A DNA stretch of 64,000 bases from Prorocentrum cordatum (GCA_963575745.1 CAUYUJ010020279.1:62001-126000); one strand, 5' to 3'; shown: positions 51,090 to 62,105, counted from the first letter of the stretch. Program-made: numbers and translations. The notes: generated by a model not told the origin, from the letters alone.

Positions 51090-52965
51090 CAAACACGCAC
51101 AGACATACGCAAACGCACACGCACACACACGCACACGCACACACACACATGCACTCGCACATGCACGCACACACACGCACACGCACACGCACGTACACAC
51201 ACACACGCACACAAGCAAACGCACACACACACACAAACAAGCACACGTACACGCACACACACACAGACGCACAGACTCACGCACACAAACACACACACAC
51301 GCACGCACACACACACACACACACACGCACACACGCACACGCACACACACAGACGCACACACACACGCACGCACACACACACACACACCAAGCATACGCA
51401 CGCACTCGCACACGGCACGCACACCACACATAGACACACCCCACACTCGCACCATACGCACATACGCACAATACATAACAACGCACGCCAACACACACCA
51501 GAAACACGCAGACGACTAGCACATCACAACCCACACGCACACGCGCGCACACGCACACGCACACGCAACCGCACAGGGTCGCACACGCACACGACAGACA
51601 ACCTATACCACACCATACCACACACGCACACGAAGGCGCACGCGCACACGCACGCGCACACGCACACACACATACACACACACGCGCGCACAAACACACA
51701 CACACACTCGCACACGCACACGCGCGCACACGCACAAGCACGCACACACAAACGCACATACACACACGCACACACACATACACACAAACCGCGCAATCGC
51801 AAATAAACACGCACACGCACACACTCGCACACACACAAACACACACACGCACACACGCCCACAGTGACCCACACTGACCCACACACACACGCACACCCAC
51901 GTCCACAAACCCGCACGCACACACGCACGCACACACACACCCACACACACACACACACACACACGCACACACACACATACGCACACGCACACACAAACGC
52001 ACATATACACACACGCACACACACACACACACCCACACGCACATGCACACGCACGTACACACGCACACGCACACACACATACATTCACACGCACACACAC
52101 GCACGCACACGCACACGCACACGCAAACACACGCACACGCACACACACACATACACGCACACGCAACTGTACCCGCACGCGAACGGCACGTAACCACGCA
52201 CAAAGGCTAAACACACACACACACACGGCAGACGCACACACTCGCATACACACACACACACACGCACACACGCACACGGCACACATACACACCCGCACGA
52301 CGCACTCGCACTGGCCCACGCACACACACACCGCCACACACACACCCCCGCACACACACACAACGCCACACACCCACGCATCACAAAAACAACACGCAAC
52401 ACGCGCGCACACACACACTACGCGCACACACACGCACTGCACACACGCAAACGAAGAAACCACAACGCGCACGCGCACGCGCACGCGCTACGCGCACGCG
52501 CACGCACACGCACAACGCACACGCAAACGCGCATGCACAAACACACAAAAATCAACACGCAAAACACATACCACACACACAACGCACACACGCACGCACA
52601 CGCACACCACACGTTCACCGCCACACGTGCACGCAACACACACACACACACATTCACGCACCACGCGCACACACACACACGCCACACACGCACACACACA
52701 CACACGCACGCACACGCACACGCACACGCACACGCGCACGCACACACACACAGGAGCACACACACACACACATAAACACACACACACACACGCACATGCA
52801 CACACGCACGCACACGCACGCACAAGCACATGCACACGCACATACACACACGCACGCACGCACCCACGCACACGCACACGCACACGCACACGCATACACA
52901 CACGCAAACACATACACACACGCACACACACACTCACACGCACACACGCATACACACATTCAAAA
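50360..52965 (+). repeat. CA/CGCA-rich tract of 2.6 kb
   Basis: Almost continuous CACACA and CGCACACG with rare breaks (for example an A-rich segment at 50750-50800). Alternating pyrimidine-purine throughout, so Z-DNA forming potential is high. The dozens of frames (CVCVC, HTHTH) are artefacts. Confidence 0.95.
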
Positions 52966-53480
52966 ACCAGGACGGATTCCAAGATCCCTGCTGATTTTTA
53001 GATTGTCTGCGCTGTCGTCTGCCCGACATTCCCCGCGTAATGGGAATCAGCGTTCATTTTGTGCCGGCGTTTATTTTCCCTCCTGAATCTCTGGGGGGAG
53101 CAACAATTACTCACTGCGTGGAGCTCCTCATATGTGCATCTCATGTTTTATGTCATGCCGTGGTGAGCGTCTGTTCATGAGCGGTCGACTACAGTAGCGC
53201 GTCCACGTGGGCGACAGGGCCGACGAAGACGAGTGACCCCTAATGCGAGTGATTGCGTATGAGTCAGAGCGAGCTTTGAGTATGGTTGAATGCGAGCCTC
53301 TTCCTCTTCATCCCCCCTCCTCAGCTGCCAGGCCTTCCCCTTGTCAGCCCGTGGTAGCTTTGGAGCGTCCCAGTCCTCCTCCTCCTCCTCCTCCTCCTTT
53401 TCCTCTTCCTCCCCCTCTTCCTCCTCAGCCCTGGTTCCCCAGGGCGCGTTTCACCACTTTTGGAGGCGCAGCCCCGCCGG
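52966..53480. other. Intervening DNA with a CTC run
   Basis: (CTC)n at 53376-53400. No gene recognised. Confidence 0.4.
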
Positions 53481-54608
53481 CGATGTTGGGCATGAAAACG
53501 AGCAAACCGCCTGAGACATCCCCACAAACGGACCGCGAACGAGCCCGTGCAACCACCCCTGGCGGCTCCCCTTAGGGGTGCTGAAACCAGCGCCCCGCCT
53601 GAGACATCCTCACAATCTGCTCTCCAAGCGAAGGATGTTGGGCCCAGAAACAGGCAAACGCCTGAGACATCCCCACAAAATGGCCGCGAACGAGCCCGTG
53701 CAACCACCCCTGGCGGCTCCCCTTAGGGGTGCTGAAACCAGCGCCCCGCCTGGGACATCCTCACAATCTGCTCTCCAAGCGAAGGATGTTGAGCCCAGAA
53801 ACAGGCAAACCGCCTGAGACATCCCCACAAAATGGCCGCGAACGAGCCCGTGCAACCACCCCTGGCGGCTCCCCTCAGGGGTGCTGAAACCAGCGCCCCG
53901 CCTTGGACATCCTCACAATCTGCTCTCCAAGCGAAGGCCGCGAACGAGCCCGTGCAACCACCCCTGGCGGCTCCCCTTAGGGGTGCTGAAACCAGCGCCC
54001 CGCCTGAGACATCCTCACAATCTGCTCTCCAAGCGAAGGATGTTGAGCCCAGAAACAAGCAAACCGCCTGAGACATCCCCACAAAATGGCCGCGAACGAC
54101 CCGTGCAAACACCCCTGGCGGCTCCCCTTAGGGGTGCTGAAACCAGCGCCCCGCCTGAGACATCCTCACAATCTGCTCTCCAAGCGAAGGATGTTGGGCC
54201 CAGAAACAAGCAAACCGCCTGAGACATCCCCAAAAATGGCCGCGAACGAGCCCGTGCAACCACCCCTGGCGGCTCCCCTTAGGGGTGCTGAACCAGCGCC
54301 CCGCCTGAGACATCCGGCTCTCCAAGCGAAGGATGTTGGGCCAGAAACAGGCAACCGCCTGAGACATCCCCACAAATGGCCGCGAACGAGCCCGTGCAAC
54401 CACCCCTGACGGCTCCCTTAGGGGTGCTGAAATGAGCGCCCGCCGAGACATCCTCAAATCTGCTCCCAAGCGAAGGATGTTGGGCCAGAAACAGGCAAAC
54501 CGCCTGAGACATCCCCACAAAATGGCCGCGAACGAGCCCGTGCAACACCCCTGGCGGCTCCCCTTGGGGGTGCTGAAACCAGCGCCCCGCTTGAGACATC
54601 CTCAAATC
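53481..54608 (+). repeat. 151-bp tandem array, eight units
   Basis: CGCGAACGAGCCCGTGCAAC (or near) starts at 53534, 53685, 53837, 53939, 54091, 54241, 54381 and 54527. Spacings are 151, 152, 102, 152, 150, 140 and 146. Each full unit has GGCGGCTCCCCTTAGGGGTG, CAGCGCCCCGCCTGAGACAT and CTCTCCAAGCGAAGGATGTT. One unit lacks about 50 bp. Units from 54220 on have many single-base losses in homopolymers. Confidence 0.95.
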
Positions 54609-54976
54609 TGATGTGTGTTGAGTAAGTCTGAGTATGAGTAGGTCTGAGTATGAGTATGCCTGAGTATGAGTAAGTCTGTGTATGAGTAAGTCTGTGTATG
54701 AGTAAGTCTGGGTATGAGTAGGTCTGTGTATGAGAAAGTCTGTGTATGTGTACGTCTGGACATGAGTAAGTCTGAGTACGAGTAATACTGTGTATGAATA
54801 AGTCTGGGTATGAGTAAGTCTGTGTATGAGTACGTCTGGGTGTGAGAAAGTCTGTGTATGAGTAAGTCTGTGTATGAGTATGTCTGAGTGTGAGTAAGTC
54901 TGAGTATGAGTAGGTCTGAGTATGAGTAAGTCTGAGTATGAGTAAGTCTGAGTATGAGTAGGTCTGAGTATGAGGA
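54608..54976 (+). repeat. 16-bp tandem array TGAGTAAGTCTGAGTA
   Basis: About 23 units of GTAAGTCTGAGTATGA with GTAGGTCTG, GTACGTCTGG and TGTG variants, directly abutting the 151-bp array. Confidence 0.95.
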
Positions 54977-55103
54977 AAGAGGAGGAGGGGAGGAGGAAAG
55001 AGGAGGAGGGAGAGGCAGTAGGAGGCGTCCAAGTAATAACAAGAACACCATCTTAGGATATGGGGAACAGAAAAGACGCCACTCACAGGTACACCCCTCC
55101 CAT

Positions 55104-55168
55104 ATGGGGTCCGACTAAATGGAGTCGGAGGATCGCGCCGCATCGCCGACACATCGGCGAGACAGGGC
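55104..55168. mobile_element. Family L fragment, copy 3
   Basis: GGGGTCCGACTAAATGGAGT, then AGGATCGCGCCGCATCGCCG + ACACATCGGCGA: the left arm of L only. Confidence 0.6.
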
Positions 55169-55318
55169 CGAAAACGTTGGGGGTAAAGGGGGTCTGTTCT
55201 GCAGGTGTATCCGACCAAAAACCGCCCAGATCCATGAGCCCCAGAATGGGAGGACGGGGACCTGAGCGAGGCCACGTCTTCAGTATCGTGTCATTGGGGT
55301 TCGGGGTTCTGTTGTTTG

Positions 55319-55484
55319 GCGGCGCGCAAAAGGGAGTAGGGGGAGGGGGGAAGGCTTCTTAGAAGCACCCTGCTTCTTAGAAGGCCTCGTCCTCACGTCT
55401 ATAGAGAAGGCCCGCGCCTTCTAAGAACCAGGGGTGCTTCTAAGAAGCCTTCCCCCCTCCCCCTACACCCTTTTGCGCGGCGCC
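55319..55484. mobile_element. Large palindrome N', about 54-bp arms
   Basis: GGCGCGCAAAAGGGAGTAGG + GGGAGGGGGGAAGGCTTCTT + AGAAGCACCCTG pairs with CAGGGGTGCTTCTAAGAAGC + CTTCCCCCCTCCCCCTACAC + CCTTTTGCGCGGCG, with about three differences. The spacer again holds AGAAGGCCT / CGCGCCTTCT motifs, related to family N. Confidence 0.85.
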
Positions 55485-56305
55485 AAGTTGTTCACGATGA
55501 GCATCGGCATCACTGCCCTCCCCGGAGCACCACAAACGGCAGCGCCGCCCAGCGGACGCCAGCGCGGCCGCGGCCGCCAACGACGCCGCGGCGGCGGCGG
55601 CCGTGCAGAGGCCGGCCCGCGCCGCCGGAGACACGCGCTCGCCGCCCGCGCCCGGCAGCGCCCACAGCGCCGCGCGCGGGGGCCGCAGGCCTGGCGGCTG
55701 CTGCACGACACCCGCGGCAGCCTCGAGCATCCTGGCGTGCAGCATCCTGTCGTGGCGGGCTTTCCAGCCTTCCCAGGCCAGCAGCCGTGCCTCGTCCTCC
55801 CGGCCGCGCTGGGCAAGGGGGGGGGGGATATGACGTGCTTCGGGAGGGGGTCGGGCGGGAGAGGGGGGCGAAGGAGGAGGAGGAGGAGGAGGAGGAGGAG
55901 GACATACGAGGAAGGGCACGCGTAACAAACTTGCGTGGTCCTAGCCTGTCCCCCGGCGTCGTCGCACGCGCACGCAGCCATCCCATTCCCCTCCCGATGC
56001 CCAGCGCCCATGCCGGGGCGCCACCTTGAACGCGAGAGGCCCCGATTGCGCGGTCCTCGAAGGCCCCTGCGCGACGCGGGCGCGCGCGGGCGCCCCCGAG
56101 GTCGACGCGGCGCTGCGGCCCGCGGTCGGCTGGGCGAGCCCCTCGAACGCCCTGGCGAAATTGCACCGCGTCGCGCGGTCGCACCAGGAGCGAGGAGCAT
56201 AGGCTGGAGAAGTGCCGAGATGCCCCCAGGCGTTCGCATGCGAAGGGTCGCCAGACGATCGCAATGGCATTTGCAAACCGCCTCGGCGGATCGCACTCGA
56301 GGCGA
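55485..56305. other. GC-rich DNA with a GGA run, no gene established
   Basis: (GGA)n at 55870-55902. Long frames on both strands come from GC composition. Confidence 0.4.
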
Positions 56306-56765
56306 GACTAGCTCGCCCAAGGCCGCCTTTCGGGATCAAGCGCACCAAGGGGGGAATATGAGTAAGCATTCTTGGTCATGATATTCGGATCCATGGAGGC
56401 GCTTTCGATAGTGGCATGAAAAATCATCGCACTGATGTCGCACAGCATGATGCACCCGGATTCGCCTTGCGACGGGGTCACCCCATCGAACCCTCTACGT
56501 TCAAACTGCCACCACCTTTTACGTAGCACAAGCGGTCATATATCTAAGCTCAGAAGCCTCCCCCACGCTGCGGACGTGCAAATCTCTGTTTGATTCTGGA
56601 CGGTCAGGGCCGCGCCCTTGGAAACCATGAGCTCCCGACATGCGCTCGCGAGAAAGTGCGCGCGAGACATCGAACTGTTAAACGGTTTGGGCGCATCAAA
56701 GCAGCATGGCCGAATACTGGCACCGGTGAATCTGCGCCGGGTGTTGGTCTTCTCCGAGGCGGCGC
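56306..56765. other. Unique DNA, no gene established
   Basis: A minus-strand frame at 56308-56529 has a non-repetitive composition (for example MLCDISAMIFHATIESASMD) but no domain and no defined start. Confidence 0.3.
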
Positions 56766-56992
56766 CCTGCGCCAGGGCCGGAGGGAGGAGAGAGGAGGGA
56801 GGAGGAGGAGGGCGAAGGGAGGAGGAGGGAAGGAGGGAGGAGGGTGGATGGAGGGATGAGGGAGGAGGAGGAGGAGGAGGAGGAGGAGGAGGAGGGGGGG
56901 GAGGATGGAGGAGGGAGGAAGGAGGAGGAGGAGGGGGGGGGAGGATGGAGGAGGGAGGAAGGAGGAGGGAGGATGGAGGAGGTTGGGAAGGT
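56766..56992 (+). repeat. GGA-rich microsatellite block
   Basis: GGAGGGAGGAGGAGG and GGATGGAGGAGGGAGGA variants. Confidence 0.9.
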
Positions 56993-57115
56993 AGGAGCAG
57001 GCCATTTCTTCAAGGGGTCGACGGTCAGAGGGTCGTCGTGGAAGTCGCGCCGCGCGGCCCTCTGCCCCTTCCGGCCGCGCCCCCCAGGGCGGTCCAAACC
57101 TCGTGCCGTCACTGC

Positions 57116-57277
57116 TAAAGGGAAATTAGGACACACAAATAAATACACACAAATAAAAATAGAACCCATATTTTCCCATATTTTTGGGGTTTCTGTCTTC
57201 CCCCCCACTTCCCATACTTTCCTATATTTTCTGGGAATCGCCGATTAATTGTGTCTGTGTGTTCTTTCCCCTCCTGA
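57116..57277. mobile_element. Family C element, copy 6
   Basis: TAAAGGGAAATTAGGACACA + CAAATAAATACACACAAATA to GTGTCTGTGTGTTCTTTCCC + CTCCTGA. An intact copy that serves as the empty-site reference for B5 in C5. Confidence 0.8.
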
Positions 57278-57793
57278 ATTCTCCCCGCCCAGCGGAACCA
57301 CATGAGGCGACTCATCCGCGAGGGGGATGGCGTGCAGCATCTGCCATCCATCTTTAACAGCGTGCCACGTCGGGGATCTACTCACCTGGGCCAATGCGCA
57401 ACTGGGCAATCGGGTTCAGGAAAATCCTGCAAAAGCCCGCAAAGGTCCTGCACGCAAGCCCAGGTCAGCGCAGCCCTGGCTTGGCAGGGTCCTGTAAGAT
57501 CCAGCGCTCTGGCTGACCGCCGTTTGCAGTGACGCCCGTCTCTTGAGCCCCGACTTCAGGCAACAAAATCCCAGGCAACACGCTAAGTGGTGGAGCGGCC
57601 GTGGTTGGTCCACGCCTTGTTTACGCCACTCTGTCGTGCGGCACGCCGGAGCTCCTCAGGGAACTCAAGGACGTCCAGAGCCCAAAAACTCCCCAAAGAT
57701 GATGCCATTGAGGTTCCCTGTGGTGCAGATCTTGGAAAGGCTTGGGCCCTCCACGGCACCCAGATTGTTTTGCAGTCAACCCGCGGCAAGAAT

Positions 57794-58065
57794 TCAATCG
57801 GAGAGGCCGTCCAAATTACCACTGCCTGCCGCAATCGTGCGCTTATCGATGTGGATACCTTCCGTTCCCATGTGAGCCGATTGAGCTGCGTTGTCCTGAG
57901 TAAGGTGCGATTGCCTAGTCATGTAATACTGGAAGTACTCGCGGATCGTGGCCTCCAAGACGTCGCTGCTGAAAATGGGGCGCCCGACGATCTCCCCGCA
58001 CAACTGTTCATGTTCATGCTTCCCCACCCCAGCATCCGTCGTGTTTATGTACTTCAAGAAGCACG
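57794..58065 (-). CDS. Low-confidence coding candidate (exon-like open frame)
   Basis: About 89 codons without a stop. Key stretches are KYINTTDAGVGKHEHEQLCG, then RPIFSSDVLEATIREYFQYY, then HLTQDNAAQSAHMGTEGI and HIDKRTIAAGSG, ending LSD-stop. The composition is protein-like and the region is free of simple repeats. There is no ATG at its beginning (an in-frame TGA precedes), so it would have to be an internal or terminal exon. The opposite strand is also open over 57587-58102, which weakens the case. Family unknown. Confidence 0.25.
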
Positions 58066-58090
58066 CTCAATCTCACCGATACAGAACTGC

Positions 58091-58501
58091 TTAGGTCCAT
58101 GAGGTTGCTCTCCAACTATCCATCATTGTGAGCTCCCTCTTCATATCATTCACCGCGGACACCTGCTCCTGCAATACAACAACAATACCTACCATAGTGA
58201 CCTGCTCACCAATGGGCTGCCGGACAGGAGACGGGATCAGCTCTTCGTCCTCGTCGCCGTCCATCGGGATGTAGCCTAAGAGCGACTCTTCAAGTGGAGA
58301 GTCATGCCTATGTCCAGTCCGAGCATTCTTGTCCTCACGCATCTTGACCACGGGTCCGCGAGGAGGCAGCTGATAGGGGTGCCTGCCATGCAGGTGTGAC
58401 GAGCGGCGTAAGCAGTACAAGACATCGCGTCCCCCGAAGAAGCCATTGAGACGCATGTAGTAAGAGATACATGCATAGGTGAGGTAATGGGACTGCAACT
58501 A
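58091..58501 (-). CDS. Low-confidence coding candidate, about 135 codons
   Basis: Open from a TAG just upstream. The first ATG is at about 58456 and leaves 121 residues: MRLNGFFGGRDVLYCLRRSS, HGRHPYQLPPRGPVVKMRED, then an acidic segment YIPMDGDEDEELIPSPVRQP, then VTMVGIVVVLQEQVSAVND, ending SWRATSWT-stop. Balanced codon use and no repeat content make it the most protein-like frame in the window. There is no recognised family. The frame at 57794-58065 lies just downstream on the same strand, so the two could be parts of one split or frameshifted gene. Confidence 0.33.
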
Positions 58502-58544
58502 TTGGATGAAGTGTTGCCTTCAGATACGTTCACTTCTGATGGCC

Positions 58545-58860
58545 GTCCGAAGCCTCAAGATGGCTGCTCCAGGATGACCCACTAGGGCCCCAAGAGGGGC
58601 CCAAAAGGGCCCCAAGACGACCCCAAGAGGGCGCCAAGAGACGACATCTGGGGTTCCTGAGGGGAGGTTAATTGCCCCCCTCCTTCTTTGATCGATGGTC
58701 CCAAGAATGCCTCCGAAAGCCCCCCTCCCAAAAAGAGGCTCCAGAGAGGCCCCCAAGACGACCCAAGTGGCGCCTACAGGAGCCCTCGAGAGCCCCCCAA
58801 CACGCCCCAGTTAAGGCAGCCAAGAGCCCCCCAGGAGACATCCCAAGCGACTCCGAGGGG
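58545..58860 (-). repeat. Repeat U block 6
   Basis: GGGCCCCAAGACGACCCCAA and GAGGGCGCCAAGAGACG-type motifs in the CCCCAAGA orientation. Confidence 0.6.
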
Positions 58861-59110
58861 CATTCAGAAAGGATAGTTCACTGATCCTCCGCCAAGTATC
58901 CGAATGATACACATCTCCCCCGAAGTCGTTCCTGGATGGGCACGTGGGGAATACGCGAACCGGGAAAAATACCATTTCATGGCGTATGTGGCATGGGCCC
59001 CCCGAGATCTCTCGACCTCACACCGGGACCGACATTGGATTCCGGTAGGCCGTCTTCGATTGCCACACTTCTCGGAACGGGCCTCCACAAGCCAAGTTGG
59101 GGGAAAACAT

Positions 59111-59212
59111 GAGGGGGAATGAACAGGTACCGATACAGCTACTCCCTGGACTTCTCCCGGGGAGCGGGCAAACCATGACTTCGAGGCGGAGCCAGCCGTT
59201 GCGACGAGGGCC
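59111..59212 (+). repeat. Family H dispersed repeat, copy 3
   Basis: AACAGGTACCGATACAGCTA + CTCCCTGGACTTCTCCCGGG, then GACTTCGAGGCGGAGCCAG and GCGACGAGGGCCGC, the last also in copy 2 as GACGACGAGGGCC. Confidence 0.65.
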
Positions 59213-59493
59213 GCTTAGCAGTGTCGGTATAAGCTCCTCATCTGACAGATGAGCGACAGACGATGTAGCATCTTCTCGTGATGACATAGCGACCTTGCGC
59301 GGTGGCTCAGGCAGGCCGCCAGCGCGGAACGCTATATTGGAAATGAGGCACGCGACCTTACGCGGGCAGGCAATACGCCAATGTCGGTGAAGACGACCCC
59401 GTTCCCAGACCCCTGGCATCATGATTTCCCAACGTTGTCTCCCAGAGATCTCGACCCATTCCCCGACATTGGCTTTTCATCCTGAGTCGTCGT

Positions 59494-59823
59494 TTGACGG
59501 TCCTTCGGCCCAGCGATGGCCCTCCGAAACAAAACAAAACAAAAAACATAAGAACATCCCGTGATGCTTTTGTTCGCTACGCGAGGTGGTCTGGGTTTTT
59601 CTGCGCCGCCCAGATGGAGAATAAGGACTTCCGCAGCGTCCTTTCTGGTGGCCTGAGCGAGCCTCATCTAGGTTCTTGGCAATGGGAGTATTTCGTGATG
59701 GGGTCGCCAAAAACAGTGCAACAATTCATGCTGTGGCTAATGGCGCGTGGCCTCTCCCACGGTCCCACGATGCCAACTGTGCAGCGCACTCTGCCCGCAT
59801 CTGGTACGATCCAGCAAGGCTGA
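59494..59823 (+). CDS. Low-confidence coding candidate
   Basis: 110 codons open, reading RTSRDAFVRYARWSGFFCAA, then QMENKDFRSVLSGGLSEPHL, then GSWQWEYFVMGSPKTVQQFM and LWLMARGLSHGPTMPTVQ. No ATG near the beginning (it opens at TTG; the first Met is within QMENK). No domain recognised. The region is free of simple repeats and lies just before family N copy 2. Confidence 0.2.
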   Translation: MTVLRPSDGPPKQNKTKNIRTSRDAFVRYARWSGFFCAAQMENKDFRSVLSGGLSEPHLGSWQWEYFVMGSPKTVQQFMLWLMARGLSHGPTMPTVQRTLPASGTIQQG

Positions 59824-59887
59824 TTGCACGGACTATTGCGCACATGTTCGGAACCCTGAAAGCAAAAGTCGGCGGCGAGCCCGTAGG

Positions 59888-60075
59888 GAAGTCAGAAAGA
59901 GAGGGCCTTCTCAGAAGGCTCGGAAGTCCACGGGCCTCCTAAGAAATTTCCCAAGCCTTCCCCGAAGACGCAGAAAACCTCTCAGAAGGCCAGAGGGCCT
60001 CTGAGAAGTCCCGCCGCCTGTTGCGAAGGCTTTCTCCTTCTCACTTACCCCCCTCGCTCGCCGCCGACACTTGCA
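59888..60075. mobile_element. Family N inverted-repeat element, copy 2
   Basis: GAGAGGGCCTTCTCAGAAGG at the left and AAGGCTTTCTCCTTCTCACT + TACCCCCCTCGCTCGCCGCC at the right. The right 75 bp match 878-950 inverted. Confidence 0.65.
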
Positions 60076-60229
60076 GAGGACCCGTTGGCCCAAATCTGAC
60101 TAACCCCACGCCGCTCCTCGGCCGCGACAGGCGCGGCGCCGCGCAGGCCGCGCAGGACCTCCTCGACGTCCGTCCGCGGCTTCTCCTATGCGCCCGTTCG
60201 CCGACGCGGAGCCCCAGGTCTCTTCCTGA

Positions 60230-60735
60230 CCATCCTCGCCTTCGCCCACCGCCTCATCCTCCTGGTCCTCGCCCTCCTTTTCTTCCTCATCCCGCCTCCT
60301 CCCTTCTCGTCCCCCACCCTTTCGTCCTCGTCCGCCTCCTCCTACTCCTCCTACTCCTCCTCCTCCTCCTACTTCCCCTCCCTCTCCAAATGGTCCCGCT
60401 CCTATTCCTTCTCCTACGCCACTCACCCTCATCTCCACTCCTCATCGCTGACCTTCCGTTCTTCACCTCCATGTCCTCCTCACTTTCCCCCCTCCATCCC
60501 CAATCCTCCTCATCATCCAACTCTCCCCTGCCCCTGCTCCTCCTCCCCCCTTACTTGATCCATCCTTTTTACCGTCTTCCCCTCCCCCATTCATCCGCAT
60601 TCTTCCTATCATTACTCTCCCCCATCCTTCTCCTCCTACCTCTTATCTTTGACCGCTGCCCATTCCTTTCCCTGCCCACTCGTCTCTCCTCCTCCTCCTC
60701 CTCCTCCTCCTCCTCCTCCTCCTCATCCCTTCCCT
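60230..60735 (-). repeat. CTC/TCC-rich low-complexity block
   Basis: Degenerate CTCCTCCTACTCC and a purer CTC run at 60690-60724. Confidence 0.8.
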
Positions 60736-60928
60736 CTCGCCATTCACTGACCATACAAACCAGAAAAAGGCCGAGCCAAGCGTGTCTTTCTGCGACAGCC
60801 GTCCAGAGAACAGCCGAGCCGCGCTGGAGGGCGCCCAGCCTGGGGGCGCCCAGCCTCACTCACCCGTTGCAGTCAAAGCTGCGCACGCAGGCGACAGCGT
60901 CCTTTCGGCTCGCCACTGCCTATAAACT

Positions 60929-61084
60929 TTCCAGCCTGGAACATAGCCCTATCCCTATGCTGGGCACCTCCTCATCACGATGCCAATCCTAGGGATTCCA
61001 TTGTTTTTTGAGGGCGGATCCCTAAGATTGTCATCGCCTTCTGGCGTGTCAATCTTAGGGATAGGGATACGTTCGAGGCTGGTA
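60929..61084 (-). mobile_element. Family W inverted-repeat element, copy 2 (opposite orientation)
   Basis: CCAGCCTGGAACATAGCCCT at the left; GGGATACGTTCGAGGCTGGT + A at the right. The interior GATGCCAATCCTAGGGATTC and GATTGTCATCGCCTTCTGGC is the reverse complement of 5594-5749. 156 bp in both. Confidence 0.85.
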
Positions 61085-61610
61085 CATAAACTGCTGAGAC
61101 GCTACAAAAGACAGTTTGAAGCCGCGAGGCTGTCAGAAGCCGCAACGCTCCACCTCAGCGCCCTCGCTAGATCGGAATCGAGCACCGGAGCAAGGCGCAC
61201 CACTATTAAAAACCCAGCTGAAGTAACGTCGGAACTCGACATGGCTGAGTGCTCTGCCAGATATGCCTCACGATGCGTCAGTCTATCAGCGCTGTGGCTA
61301 AGGCTGACAGTGGAGGATAAGAAGAAGACGAAAAAGGGGGAAGAGGAGCAAAAAGAAGTGATACGGGGCCAAGTGAGGAGACACTGGTGACGCACACCAG
61401 TATCAGCCCCCCTCCCCCTCTCATCTCGGTGTGTGCGGCGAGGGGGCGCGGGTCGGATGAGACGGCGGGCGGGTGGGCGGAACGAGGAGGTGGGTGAACA
61501 TGTGGAGGAAACAGAACGGACGAGAGGATGAGGATGATGAGGAGCTGCAGAATCCAAAAGCAAATACGTCGAGGATTTTCAAGCGCACGTTCCCGTGCCA
61601 AGGCCCCTCT
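61085..61610. other. Intervening DNA, no gene established
   Basis: 61090-61390 has a plus-strand frame of about 100 codons without repeat content and without a recognised domain. Confidence 0.3.
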
Positions 61611-61760
61611 TCATACATATATGTGTGTATATATGCACATATACACATACATATATGTATATATATATGTGTGTATGTATGCATGCATGCATGCATGCAT
61701 GCATGTATGTATGTATGTATGTATGTATGGATGTACGTATGTCTATATATATATAGTCAC
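61611..61760 (+). repeat. (TA)/(TATG)/(CATG) microsatellite
   Basis: ATATATGTGTGTATATATGC, then GCATGCATGCATGCATGCAT and GTATGTATGTATGTATGTAT. Confidence 0.95.
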
Positions 61761-61849
61761 TCCGTTCCACGACGGTGATCGCATATTTGAGGACAAACGC
61801 CTCCCGGGCCGGCCATGCAGACGAGGGCCCCGCCTTGGAAAACGACCAC

Positions 61850-62105
61850 CCTACATCTTTCTGAACGTCAGAACTGTACAGGGATACGTTATGAAGAAAA
61901 TCCTGGAGGCCTCGCTCGGCAACTTCAGCCCCCACGTACATCTTTCTGAACGTCAGAACTGCACAGGGATACGTTATGAAGAAAATCCTGGAGGCCTCGC
62001 TCGGCAACTTCAGACCCGACGTACATCTTTCTGAACGTCAGAACTGTACAGGGATACGTTATGAAGAAAATCCTGGAGGCCTCGCTCTGCAACTCCAGAC
62101 CCGAC
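61850..62105 (+). repeat. 85-bp tandem array, three units
   Basis: CTGAACGTCAGAACTGTACA starts at 61861, 61946 and 62031, an exact 85-bp spacing. The unit also has GGGATACGTTATGAAGAAAA and TCCTGGAGGCCTCGCTCGGC. 85 is not a multiple of three, so no single frame reads through as a peptide repeat. Confidence 0.95.

Noticed and set aside
50360-52965. Frames rich in Cys-Val or Thr-His over 2.6 kb (up to 418 residues)
   Set aside because: A read-out of (CA)n and (CGCA)n.
53481-54608. Possible CRISPR or protein-repeat gene
   Set aside because: Units are about 151 bp and wholly repeated, with no unique spacers; a unit deletion and frameshifts preclude a continuous coding frame.
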